A DNA stretch of 26,388 nt from CALJUZ01 sp003387805. Lineage in GTDB: Bacteria > Bacillota > Limnochordia > Limnochordales > ZCTH02-B6. A program made the position numbers and the translations under genes. Below the pieces are notes generated by a model. That model did no database searches. It was given only the letters and a program-made list of their open reading frames with translations, and was not told where the DNA came from. The DNA is taken from positions 1 through 26,388 of the forward strand of contig CALJUZ010000204.1 of assembly GCA_937975235.1 (NCBI GenBank), given 5' to 3'. This document shows, one piece after another, positions 1 through 7,398 of this stretch (position 1 is the stretch's first letter; the number at the start of each line of letters is the position of its first letter).

Positions 1-80
1 AGAGAAGACCCGCATCCAGGTCACTAGTCGCTGCGCTGTTCAGTTTTCAAGGACCGGCCGGCGTCATTTCCTGCCGGCGG
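1..80 (-). promoter_or_regulatory. Probable rRNA operon leader with boxA-like element (rRNA gene outside window)
   Basis: Transcription runs leftwards off the window edge from the promoter at 87-115. At 36-53 the minus strand reads TCCTTGAAAACTGAACAG, which closely matches the boxA-like antitermination motif in the 16S rRNA leaders of Bacillota. A GC-rich inverted repeat (GCCGGC on both arms, around 56-78) lies between the start site and this motif. No rRNA bases are inside the window, so an rRNA operon just beyond base 1 is inferred, not seen. A spacer or tRNA operon leader would be the alternative. Confidence 0.6.
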
Positions 81-86
81 GACTTC

Positions 87-115
87 AGTATAGCAAACTA
101 ATCCGGGCCGATCAA
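87..115 (-). promoter_or_regulatory. Sigma-A promoter for the leftward (probably rRNA) transcript
   Basis: On the minus strand a -35 TTGATC (110-115) and a -10 TATACT (87-92) are separated by exactly 17 bases. The -10 is preceded by TGC, giving an extended -10. The start site should fall near position 80. It sits just after the end of yunB and drives the boxA-like leader to its left. Confidence 0.75.
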
Positions 116-203
116 GCCTCCAAAAATTGCGAAAATGTGGCGTTCCGTACCGTCGTTGGCGGCTCCGCAGCCCGCTGCGCGGCGCCCGGCAAGAAGAGCG
201 TCG

Positions 204-938
204 TCAGCGGCTCCCGGGCAGCGCCAGCACCCCGTCCCGCAGCTGCCGCAAGTCGATTCCTTCAATCCCGACGAACACGTGCGGCACCTTGCCCGGGACG
301 ATCTGATTGGCCAGCACGATTTCCTGCTCCACGGGGACCGTCATATCGAAATACGGCGCCACTATCCGCATCGTGACGACCACGTGGATGTACAGCCGGT
401 GGTTGACGACGTTGATGCCGGCCGAGGTGAAGTCCGACCGGGGCACGGCGGTCACCGCGCCCACCGGGACAATCCGGATCGGCACCCGGGGCCCGCGGGC
501 GGCCAGGAAGTCGAGTCCGGTCAAGAGCCCCAGCGGCATCGGCAGCTCGTCGTGGGCCAGCTCCTCCAGCCGCCTTTGAATGTGGTGCGCGGCTTCGGCC
601 CGCAGGCGGTTGAGCACGACCATGTTGTAATCGATGAGCACCACGTTGCCGTCGGCGTCGGTCGTGGCCTGGAACAGTTCCTCGGCGTCCAGCTGGGCCA
701 GCAGCTGCTCCCGCACCACGGCGGCGATGGCGTGGGTGGCCGTGGTGACGGCGCGCGCCGAGGCCCACGCTTCCAGGGGCGGGCGCAGCATCGCATCGGT
801 GACCAGCGCGCTGACGACGCCGGCCGTCAGCAGCGCGGCCGCCGCCAGCAGCAGCCGCCGGCGGGCAACCCCCATTCTTCCCGCTCCCGGACGGGCACCG
901 CCTGCGAATCCTCCTGCGCCCCACGCTGTCCTGTGCAT
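204..938 (-). CDS. yunB: Sporulation protein YunB
   Basis: This 244-residue protein matches the YunB family of spore formers, whose exact role is unknown; B. subtilis yunB belongs to the sigma-E mother-cell regulon. A basic N-terminus is followed by one membrane segment at about residues 25-46, and the rest is predicted outside the membrane. The family core is clear: an N-x-V-x-LNRLRAE stretch, PLGLLTG, ARGPRVPIRIVPVG, a SAGIN motif and a C-terminal VPGKVP. The ATG at 938 is chosen because GGAGGGAGG lies about 9 bases upstream; a second Met at residue 22 has a poorer site. A CATATAGT box at 977-984 could be a sigma-E-like -10, but no matching -35 is obvious. It is the best single marker that the host forms endospores. 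Confidence 0.88.
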   Translation of the reverse strand: MHRTAWGAGGFAGGARPGAGRMGVARRRLLLAAAALLTAGVVSALVTDAMLRPPLEAWASARAVTTATHAIAAVVREQLLAQLDAEELFQATTDADGNVVLIDYNMVVLNRLRAEAAHHIQRRLEELAHDELPMPLGLLTGLDFLAARGPRVPIRIVPVGAVTAVPRSDFTSAGINVVNHRLYIHVVVTMRIVAPYFDMTVPVEQEIVLANQIVPGKVPHVFVGIEGIDLRQLRDGVLALPGSR

Positions 939-1320
939 GGCTTTCCGCCTCCCTCCGCGCGCCCGGTCACCCGCCCACTATATGTGACGGCCGCGGCAAG
1001 GGTGAGACCGCCGGCGGGCTGCTGGGACGCTGCCTTTCAGCGACGGCTGCAGGCACTGGAGCCTCAGGGCGCCAGATTCCAATAGGCGGGAGCAAACTCC
1101 GACGACGGTTCCGCTGGTGAGAGGGAACGGAGAAAATTCCTCCACGGGCGGGAATATGCCGTGCGAGGGGCCGTGTTTCTGTCTTGCAGCTATGGACGGA
1201 AGGCGGCAACCCGGCGATGCAGGCCGAATTCTCACTGGTTTTCGGCCGGTTCACGGGGGCGTCCGGCTGGTTCAGGCCGGGGCAAAGGGAGGTTTCCGTG
1301 CCGAAGCCATCGAGGGCCGG
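939..1320. other. 382-bp intergenic region between tyrS and yunB
   Basis: No convincing gene was found. An open frame at 967-1254 on the minus strand lacks a ribosome site and matches no family I know. Two short stem-loops lie just after the tyrS stop codon: arms CCGGC/GCCGG at 1263-1280 and arms GGCCGAA/TTCGGCC at 1222-1247. Neither has a T-run, so neither is a classical intrinsic terminator. A GGAGGAATTTTCTCC sequence (minus strand, about 1129-1143) resembles a ribosome site but no recognisable start or product follows. CATATAGT at 977-984 (minus) is the best -10 candidate for yunB. Confidence 0.5.
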
Positions 1321-2586
1321 TCAGCTCTCCGCCACGATGACCCGGGCGAACCGCCGGCGGCCCACTTGCACCACGGCCCCCGGCTCCACGGTCCAGTCCA
1401 AGGACGGATCGCCCACGACCTCGCCGTTGATGCGGACGCCGCCCTGGGCCACCAGCCGGCGCGCTTCGCTGGTGCTGGACGCCAGGCCCGCCTCGACCAG
1501 AAGGCGCGCAATCCAGATGCGGCCCTCTTCAAGCTGGTCCGGCCGCAGTGCGACTTCCGGAATGTCCTCGGGAAGCTCCCGCTGCCGGTGCACCCGGTCG
1601 AAATGCGCTTCGGCGGCCAGCGCGGCGTCGGCCGAATGGAAGCGCGTCACGATCTCCCGGGCGAGACGCCGCTTGGCGTCGCGGGGATGGATGGACCCGT
1701 CGGCCAGGCCCGTCCGCAGCCGATGCAGCTCCGCCACGCTGACCGTCGTGACCAGCTCGTAATACTGCATCATCAGATCGTCCGGGATGGACATGGTTTT
1801 GCCGTACATGTCTTCGGCCGTATCCGCGAGGGCGATGTAATTGCCCGCGGTCTTGCTCATCTTCTCTTTGCCGTCGAGCCCGATCAATATCGGGTTGCAG
1901 ACGCCTACTTGAGGCTCTTGCCCGGCCTCTTTCTGCAAGTCGCGGCCCACCAGGATGTTGAACTTCTGGTCGGTCCCGCCCAGCTCCACGTCGGCGCGGA
2001 CCTGCACCGAGTCGTAGCCCTGCATCAGCGGGTAGACCAGCTCGTGCAGGCTGATGGGCAGCTCTTCCTTCCACCGCTTCTGGAAGTCTTCGCGCTCGAG
2101 CATGCGGGCCAGCGTCATGCGGGACAGCAGGCCGATGACGTCCGAGAACGTCATTTTGCTGAACCAGTCGCCGTTGTAGACGACTTCGGTGAGATTTTCG
2201 TCCAGAAACCGGAAAATGTGCTTCGTGTAGTCCGCGGCGTTGGCCAGCGTCTCCTCGTGCGACAGCTGCGGACGGGCCTTGTTGCGATTGGTCGGGTCGC
2301 CCACGGTGGCGGTGTAGTCCCCGATGATGAGGACGGCCTGGTGCCCCAGCTCCTGGAACTGCTGCAGCTTCAGCACGGGCACCAGGTGGCCCAGGTGCAA
2401 GTCCCGCGTCGTCGGGTCCACGCCCAGCTTCACCCGCAGCGGGCGGCCTTCCTCGCGGGAGCGCTTCACCTTGTCCACCAGCTCTTCCTCGGGGAAGATG
2501 TCCTCGGCGCCCCGCCGGATCAGCGTCAGTTCCTCTTCCAGTGAAAGGCGCGCCACCACGGCGCGCCGCCGCTCCATCAGAGACAT
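1321..2586 (-). CDS. tyrS: Tyrosyl-tRNA synthetase (TyrZ-type)
   Basis: This class I aminoacyl-tRNA synthetase charges tRNA-Tyr with tyrosine in the cytoplasm. The 421-residue product has the HIGH-type motif HLGH at residues 64-67, within a DPTTRDLHLGH stretch typical of the second bacterial TyrRS subgroup (TyrZ-like). The KMSKS loop is KMSKT at about 242-246, and the tyrosine/tRNA-binding QGYDSV region lies between. A C-terminal S4 RNA-binding domain covers about residues 355-415. I chose the ATG at 2586 because GGTGG lies 6 bases upstream; an in-frame TTG at 2592 overlaps that site. Unlike pheST and thrS in this window, its roughly 100-base leader shows no T-box core. It is divergent from the PBP gene and has its own promoter. 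Confidence 0.95.
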   Translation of the reverse strand: MSLMERRRAVVARLSLEEELTLIRRGAEDIFPEEELVDKVKRSREEGRPLRVKLGVDPTTRDLHLGHLVPVLKLQQFQELGHQAVLIIGDYTATVGDPTNRNKARPQLSHEETLANAADYTKHIFRFLDENLTEVVYNGDWFSKMTFSDVIGLLSRMTLARMLEREDFQKRWKEELPISLHELVYPLMQGYDSVQVRADVELGGTDQKFNILVGRDLQKEAGQEPQVGVCNPILIGLDGKEKMSKTAGNYIALADTAEDMYGKTMSIPDDLMMQYYELVTTVSVAELHRLRTGLADGSIHPRDAKRRLAREIVTRFHSADAALAAEAHFDRVHRQRELPEDIPEVALRPDQLEEGRIWIARLLVEAGLASSTSEARRLVAQGGVRINGEVVGDPSLDWTVEPGAVVQVGRRRFARVIVAES

Positions 2587-2694
2587 GTTCAACCACCCAC
2601 GCTTGCTGCAGTGTTGCCGCGGCCGTCACGGCCCGGGCGCCGCGCCGCCGCCATGCCCGAACGATGCGGCAAGAGCCGCTCCAACAATGGCGTC

Positions 2695-2724
2695 ATTATA
2701 GCACGACGCCGGGCGCGGCGACAA
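2695..2724 (-). promoter_or_regulatory. tyrS sigma-A promoter
   Basis: The minus strand has -35 TTGTCG (2719-2724), an 18-base spacer and a perfect -10 TATAAT (2695-2700). Expected transcription start is near 2688, giving a leader of about 100 bases before tyrS. No T-box, AGGGTGG core or terminator hairpin with a T-run is present in that leader. Confidence 0.75.
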
Positions 2725-2760
2725 CCGCACGGGTCCACGGGGCGGGTGCGGCGGGAACTC

Positions 2761-2789
2761 GTGTTCCGCCCCGGCAGCCATGCTATAAT
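2761..2789 (+). promoter_or_regulatory. Promoter of the class A PBP gene
   Basis: A perfect -10 TATAAT at 2784-2789 is extended by a TGC just upstream. The best -35 at a 17-base spacing is the weak GTGTTC at 2761-2766, so recognition probably relies on the extended -10. It is back to back with the tyrS promoter; the two -35 elements are about 36 bases apart. Confidence 0.65.
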
Positions 2790-2828
2790 AAAGAAGTCCA
2801 TCAGCTCGCGGCCGGGAGGGAGACCGCG

Positions 2829-4949
2829 TTGGCCCGCCGATCCTTTCGTCGGTTCACCGTCATCGTCATCGTTTTTGTCGTATCCATCTTGTTCGGCGGC
2901 GCGGCCGGCATGGTCGCAGGCTACTTGCGCAGCGCGCCGTCTCTGGACCAAGTCGTCTTCGAGCAGGAGCTCACCAGCTACGTGTACGACGTTCACGGCC
3001 GGCGCATCGCCTCGCTCTACCGGGAAAACCGCATCCCGGTCACTCTGGACCAAATGCCCCGGCATTTGCTGGATGCCATCGTCGCCATCGAGGACACGCG
3101 GTTTTACGAACATCACGGTTTTGACGTGCGGGCGCTCCTGCGGGCGGCTTGGGCCGACGTGCGCCGCATGCTGGGCCACGAAGGCTTCTTGCAGGGCGGC
3201 AGCACCATCACGCAGCAGCTGGCGAAAAACGCGTTTCTGAGCCACGAGCGGACCCTGGCCCGCAAGCTGCAGGAGCTTCTGTGGGCCATCCAAATCGAGC
3301 GCAAGTACAGCAAAGCCGAGATTTTGGAAACGTATTTGAATGAAATCTATCTCGGCCCCGGCGTGTACGGCGTCGAGGCCGCCTCCCGCTACTACTTCGA
3401 CAAGTCCGTCAGCGAGCTGACGCTGCCGGAGGCGGCTCTTATCGCGGGCCTGGCGCAGAATGCAGGCCTGCATTCGCCCTACCGCGATCCGGAAGCGGCC
3501 AAGCGCCGGCGCAACACGGTGCTGCTCCGCATGGAGGAGCTGGGCATGATCACGCCCGAAGAGTCGGCCGCGGCCCGCGAGGCGCCCATCGTGGTGACGG
3601 ACACGCGGCCGGCCCGCAATTTGGCGCCGGACTTCGTCAACTACGTCATCAGCCAGCTGCTGGAGCTGGACGGCATCGACGTCAACACCATCTACGCGGG
3701 CGGCATCCACGTGTACACGACGCTGGATCTCGACATGCAGCGGGCCGCCCAGGAGGCGGTGGAGCGGGCCTTCGGCAATCCCGGCGGAATTCTGGCCCGG
3801 GCCACCACCACCGACGCCAACGGGCTCCGCCAGCCCCAAGTGGCGCTGGTGGCCCTCGATCCCCGCAACGGCCACATCAAGGCCATGATCGGCGGCCGGG
3901 ACAACGACCAGTTCAACCGGGCGGTCCAGGCCGTGCGCCAGCCCGGCTCGGCCATCAAGCCGTTTATTTACACCGCCGCCGTCGACAACGGCCTGAGCCC
4001 GGCCACGGTGCTGGTCGACGAGCCTTTCGAATGGGTGGATCCGTTTACGGGCGACGTGTGGCGCCCGCGCAATTTCACCAACCGCTTCTCCGGCGAGATG
4101 ACGCTGCGGGAGGCTTTGGAGCAGTCCATCAACATCATCGCGGTGAAGCTCCTGGCGGACCACGTCACGCCGCGCCAGGTCATCGACTACGCCCGCCGCA
4201 TGGGCATCAGCACGCTGGTGACCGAAGGGCGCCGCCATGACGCGGTGCTGGCCCTGGCCCTCGGCGGCATCACCAACGGCGTGCGGCCCATCGACATGGC
4301 CCAGGCCTACGGCGTTCTCGCCAACCAGGGCGTGCGGTCGACGCCCATGGCCATCACGCGCGTGGTGGCGGCCGACGGCACCGTGCTATACGATTTCAGC
4401 CCCGAGCAGGAAGTGGTGCTGTCCGAGGTGACCAGCTACATCGTGACGGACATGCTGCGCGGCGTCATCGAACGCGGCACCGGCCGGCGGGCCAACATCG
4501 GGCGCCCGGCGGCCGGCAAGACGGGCACCACCGACAGCAACCACGACGCGTGGTTCGTCGGCTACACGCCGGAGCTGGTGGCGGCCGTTTGGATCGGCAA
4601 CGATCTGCCCTCCCCCATGGTCGTCGGCGGCACGCCGGTGGGCAGCGGCGAAGCCGCGGAGATTTGGGGGAATTTCATGCGCGCCGCGCTGGCCGACACG
4701 CCGCCCAGCGATTTCCGCAAACCCGCGTCCGGTTTGGTTGAAGACGTCCTTATTGACGTAAAGACGGGCCTTTTGGCCAACACGACGTGCCTGATGATCC
4801 CGAGAACCGAGATGCGGCGGGAAATTTTCGCGGCCGGCACCGAGCCCAAGGAGCTGTCGCCCCGCTGCCACAATCCGTTCTGGACGCCCGATCAGCAAGA
4901 AGGCCTCATCCGGGAAACGGATTTCAGGCCGCTGCTGCCCGGCCTCTGA
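2829..4949 (+). CDS. Class A penicillin-binding protein (PBP1A-type transglycosylase/transpeptidase)
   Basis: This bifunctional enzyme polymerises lipid II glycan strands and cross-links the peptides outside the membrane. The 706-residue product has one N-terminal membrane anchor (about residues 9-32). The GT51 domain carries the catalytic Glu of AIEDTRFYEHHG (about residue 88), GGSTITQQLAKN (about 123) and the ERKYSKAEILETYLN motif. The transpeptidase domain has the SxxK serine in GSAIKP (about 374), SxN as SIN (about 433) and KTGT (about 564). Two late cysteines (TTC and RCH) lie in a short C-terminal tail. The start is the TTG at 2829, with GGAGGGAG 6 bases upstream; the frame is open further upstream, but the promoter -10 at 2784-2789 lies inside that extension. 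It is a single-gene unit convergent with mutS2. Confidence 0.95.
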   Translation: MARRSFRRFTVIVIVFVVSILFGGAAGMVAGYLRSAPSLDQVVFEQELTSYVYDVHGRRIASLYRENRIPVTLDQMPRHLLDAIVAIEDTRFYEHHGFDVRALLRAAWADVRRMLGHEGFLQGGSTITQQLAKNAFLSHERTLARKLQELLWAIQIERKYSKAEILETYLNEIYLGPGVYGVEAASRYYFDKSVSELTLPEAALIAGLAQNAGLHSPYRDPEAAKRRRNTVLLRMEELGMITPEESAAAREAPIVVTDTRPARNLAPDFVNYVISQLLELDGIDVNTIYAGGIHVYTTLDLDMQRAAQEAVERAFGNPGGILARATTTDANGLRQPQVALVALDPRNGHIKAMIGGRDNDQFNRAVQAVRQPGSAIKPFIYTAAVDNGLSPATVLVDEPFEWVDPFTGDVWRPRNFTNRFSGEMTLREALEQSINIIAVKLLADHVTPRQVIDYARRMGISTLVTEGRRHDAVLALALGGITNGVRPIDMAQAYGVLANQGVRSTPMAITRVVAADGTVLYDFSPEQEVVLSEVTSYIVTDMLRGVIERGTGRRANIGRPAAGKTGTTDSNHDAWFVGYTPELVAAVWIGNDLPSPMVVGGTPVGSGEAAEIWGNFMRAALADTPPSDFRKPASGLVEDVLIDVKTGLLANTTCLMIPRTEMRREIFAAGTEPKELSPRCHNPFWTPDQQEGLIRETDFRPLLPGL

Positions 4950-4956
4950 TGACCCG

Positions 4957-4987
4957 GGCCCCGGGCCGCGGCGACGCCCCCGGGGCC
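4957..4987. terminator. Stem-loop between convergent PBP and mutS2 genes
   Basis: A 9-base perfect inverted repeat (GGCCCCGGG at 4957-4965 and CCCGGGGCC at 4979-4987) with a 13-base loop fills the 46-base gap between the PBP stop and the mutS2 stop. It could serve both convergent genes. No T-run follows on either strand, so it is at best a non-canonical terminator. Confidence 0.4.
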
Positions 4988-4995
4988 AGGTCTCC

Positions 4996-7398
4996 TCAGT
5001 CCAGCTCCGCGACGGTGACGCCGTACCCGCCGGCCGCCGCATCGGCCAGGCGGAAGCCGCTGACGCGCGGATGGGAGCGCAGATAGTCGTGCACGGCTTT
5101 GCGCAGGGTGCCCGTGCCTTTGCCGTGGACGACCCGCACCGTGTCGAGGCCCGCCAGCAGCGCGTCGTCCAGGTATTTCTCCAGTGTCAGCAGCGCTTCG
5201 TCCACCGTCATCCCGCGCAGGTGCACTTCCGGGGAGATGTGGCCGCGCTTGGCCGCCGTCAGCGCTCCCCGGGTCCTGCGGGAGCCTGTCCCAGCGTCCA
5301 CGCTGCCGGCCTCCGCGCCGCTCTCGCCCTCGCCCGCCTTGACAAAAACGAGCTGCGCCTCGGGCACGACCATGCGCAGGCCGCCGATGAGCACCGTCCA
5401 CTGGCCGGCCGCGTCGGGCCCGCTCTGCAGCCGGCCCGTCCGGTTGATGGTCTTCACCAGCACCTCGTCGCCCGCCTGCAGCGGCCGGCCGGGGGCGGCG
5501 GCCGCGGCGGCCCGGGGTTCGCCCCCGTCCTCCTCGGGCGGCGTTTCCAGCGCGGCCAGGCGCCGGGTCAGACGGGCGTGGGCAGTCCGGGCCTCCTCGA
5601 CGCCGGCTGCGTCCCGGCGCCGCCTTAGTTCGGCGATGACGGCCTCCGCCTCCCGCCGGGCTTCAGCCACGATCTGCCGCGCCTCTTCCCGGGCCTGGCG
5701 CTGCAGTTCCTCGCGGCGCCGCTTCAGCTCCTCCCGGAGCGCGTCGGCCTCGGCCCGCAGCCGCTCGGCCTCCGCCCGGAGTCGGGCCGCCTCCCGCCGC
5801 TCCTCCCGGGCGGCTCGGGAGGCCTCCTCCAAGTCCCGGATCAAGTCTTCGACCCGCACGTCGTCGTGGCGGGAGAACTGGTGCCGGGCCCGGCGCAGAA
5901 TCTCCTCGGGCAGGCCCAGCCGCGCCGCGATCTCCAGCGCGTTGCTGCGCCCCGGCATGCCCATCTGCAGACGATACGTGGGCGCGAGGGTCTCCGGGTC
6001 GAACTCGACGCTGGCGTTCTCCATCCCCGGGCGGCTGTGCACGAAGGCTTTCAGCTCGCTGTAGTGGGTGGTGGCGACGCAGACCGCGCCGGCGCCGGCC
6101 ACGTGTTCCAAAATCGCCATGGCCAGGGCCGCGCCTTCCGCGGGATCGGTGCCGGCGCCCAGCTCGTCGAAAAGCACCAGGCTGCGCTGGTCGATGTGCC
6201 GCAAAATGTCGACGATGTTGGCCATGTGCGACGAAAACGTGCTCAGACTTTGCTCGATGCTCTGCTCGTCGCCGATGTCGGCGAAAATGCCCCGGAAAAC
6301 GCTCAGCTCGGTGCCGGGCAAGGCCGGCACGAACAACCCCGCCTGCGCCATCAGGCAAAAGAGGCCGATGGTTTTCAGCGTCACGGTTTTCCCGCCGGTG
6401 TTGGGACCGGTGATGACCAGCGTGCGAAAGTCGCGGCCCACCCAGACGTCGACGGGGACCACGTTTCCCCGCAGCAGCGGGTGCCTCCCGCCCCGGACGT
6501 GAATCCAGCCTTCTTCGTTCATCTCGGGCTTTTCCGCCTTCATGTCCAGAGCCAGGCGCGCCTTGGCGAAGACGAGATCGAGTTCCGCCAGCACCCGAAC
6601 CGTGGCCAGCAGCCCGTCGGCCACGGCCCCCACCCGCCCGCTGAGATCGCGCAGAATGCGCTCGACTTCGCGCTCCTCCTCGGCCCGGGCCTCGGCGATC
6701 TGGTTGTTGAGCTCCACCACCGGCATGGGCTCCACGAACACGGTGGCGCCGCTGGCGGAGGTGTCGTGGACGATGCCGGGCACCGACGCCCGGTGTTCCT
6801 GTTTGACGGGAATGACGTAGCGCCCGCCCCGCATGGTCACCACCGCGTCCTGCAGCACGTTGCGCCCCGCCGCGGCCCGCATGACGGCCTCCAGGCGCTC
6901 CCGGCTTCGCGTCTGCAGCGAGCGGATGCGGGAGCGCAGCTGGTGCAGCTTGGGGCTGGCCCGATCCAGCACCTGCCCGTCATCGCCGATGCACGACGCG
7001 ACGGCCTCCTCCAGTTCCGGGAACGAGCCCATGGCCAGCGCGCGCGCCGCGAGCCGCGGCCGCTCCTCGGGGTCCTGCAGCAGCACGCGGCGGGCCCGGC
7101 GGGCCGCCTCGGCGGTGGCCGCCACGTCCAGCAGCTCCGAGGGCGACAGCACCGCGCCCAGTCCCGCCCGCTGCACCGCGGCCCGCACGTCCCGAGCCCC
7201 GGCCAGCAGGTCCGGAGCGCCTTTTTCCAAAAGGCGCAGGGCCTCCTCGGTCTCGGCCAGCGCTTCGCGGACGGCAGCCGGGTCGGCGGCCGGCAGCAGC
7301 TCCCGCGCCAGTTCCGCGCCGGGCGCAAAGGCGGTGTGCCGCTCCAGCATCGCGATGATTTTCGGGTATTCCAGCACTTTGAGCGATCGCTCGTTCAT
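4996..7398 (-). CDS. mutS2: Endonuclease MutS2
   Basis: MutS2 is a MutS-family ATPase with a C-terminal Smr nuclease domain. It has been linked to suppression of recombination and, in B. subtilis, to splitting collided ribosomes. The 800-residue product has an N-terminal helical core/lever region, Walker A GPNTGGKT at about residues 331-338, Walker B LVLFDELGAGTDP near 405-416, and a long Arg/Glu-rich coiled coil at about 520-640. The Smr domain (about 720-800) has HGKGTG. The usual LDLR/LDLH nuclease motif reads VHLRG here, so its Asp is replaced by His. The ATG at 7398 has GGGAGGAG 6 bases upstream and overlaps the upstream gene's stop as ATGA, a sign of translational coupling. It is the last gene of the pheS-to-mutS2 run. 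Confidence 0.95.
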   Translation of the reverse strand: MNERSLKVLEYPKIIAMLERHTAFAPGAELARELLPAADPAAVREALAETEEALRLLEKGAPDLLAGARDVRAAVQRAGLGAVLSPSELLDVAATAEAARRARRVLLQDPEERPRLAARALAMGSFPELEEAVASCIGDDGQVLDRASPKLHQLRSRIRSLQTRSRERLEAVMRAAAGRNVLQDAVVTMRGGRYVIPVKQEHRASVPGIVHDTSASGATVFVEPMPVVELNNQIAEARAEEEREVERILRDLSGRVGAVADGLLATVRVLAELDLVFAKARLALDMKAEKPEMNEEGWIHVRGGRHPLLRGNVVPVDVWVGRDFRTLVITGPNTGGKTVTLKTIGLFCLMAQAGLFVPALPGTELSVFRGIFADIGDEQSIEQSLSTFSSHMANIVDILRHIDQRSLVLFDELGAGTDPAEGAALAMAILEHVAGAGAVCVATTHYSELKAFVHSRPGMENASVEFDPETLAPTYRLQMGMPGRSNALEIAARLGLPEEILRRARHQFSRHDDVRVEDLIRDLEEASRAAREERREAARLRAEAERLRAEADALREELKRRREELQRQAREEARQIVAEARREAEAVIAELRRRRDAAGVEEARTAHARLTRRLAALETPPEEDGGEPRAAAAAAPGRPLQAGDEVLVKTINRTGRLQSGPDAAGQWTVLIGGLRMVVPEAQLVFVKAGEGESGAEAGSVDAGTGSRRTRGALTAAKRGHISPEVHLRGMTVDEALLTLEKYLDDALLAGLDTVRVVHGKGTGTLRKAVHDYLRSHPRVSGFRLADAAAGGYGVTVAELD

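Noticed and set aside
967..1254. 95-codon open frame on the minus strand upstream of yunB
   Set aside because: It starts with GTG, has no ribosome site, low-complexity Arg/Pro-rich composition and no family resemblance. In GC-rich DNA such open frames are common by chance.
2541..2828. Upstream extension of the PBP frame
   Set aside because: It runs through both divergent promoters and the start of tyrS. The TTG at 2829 has a strong ribosome site and is followed by a normal PBP membrane anchor.
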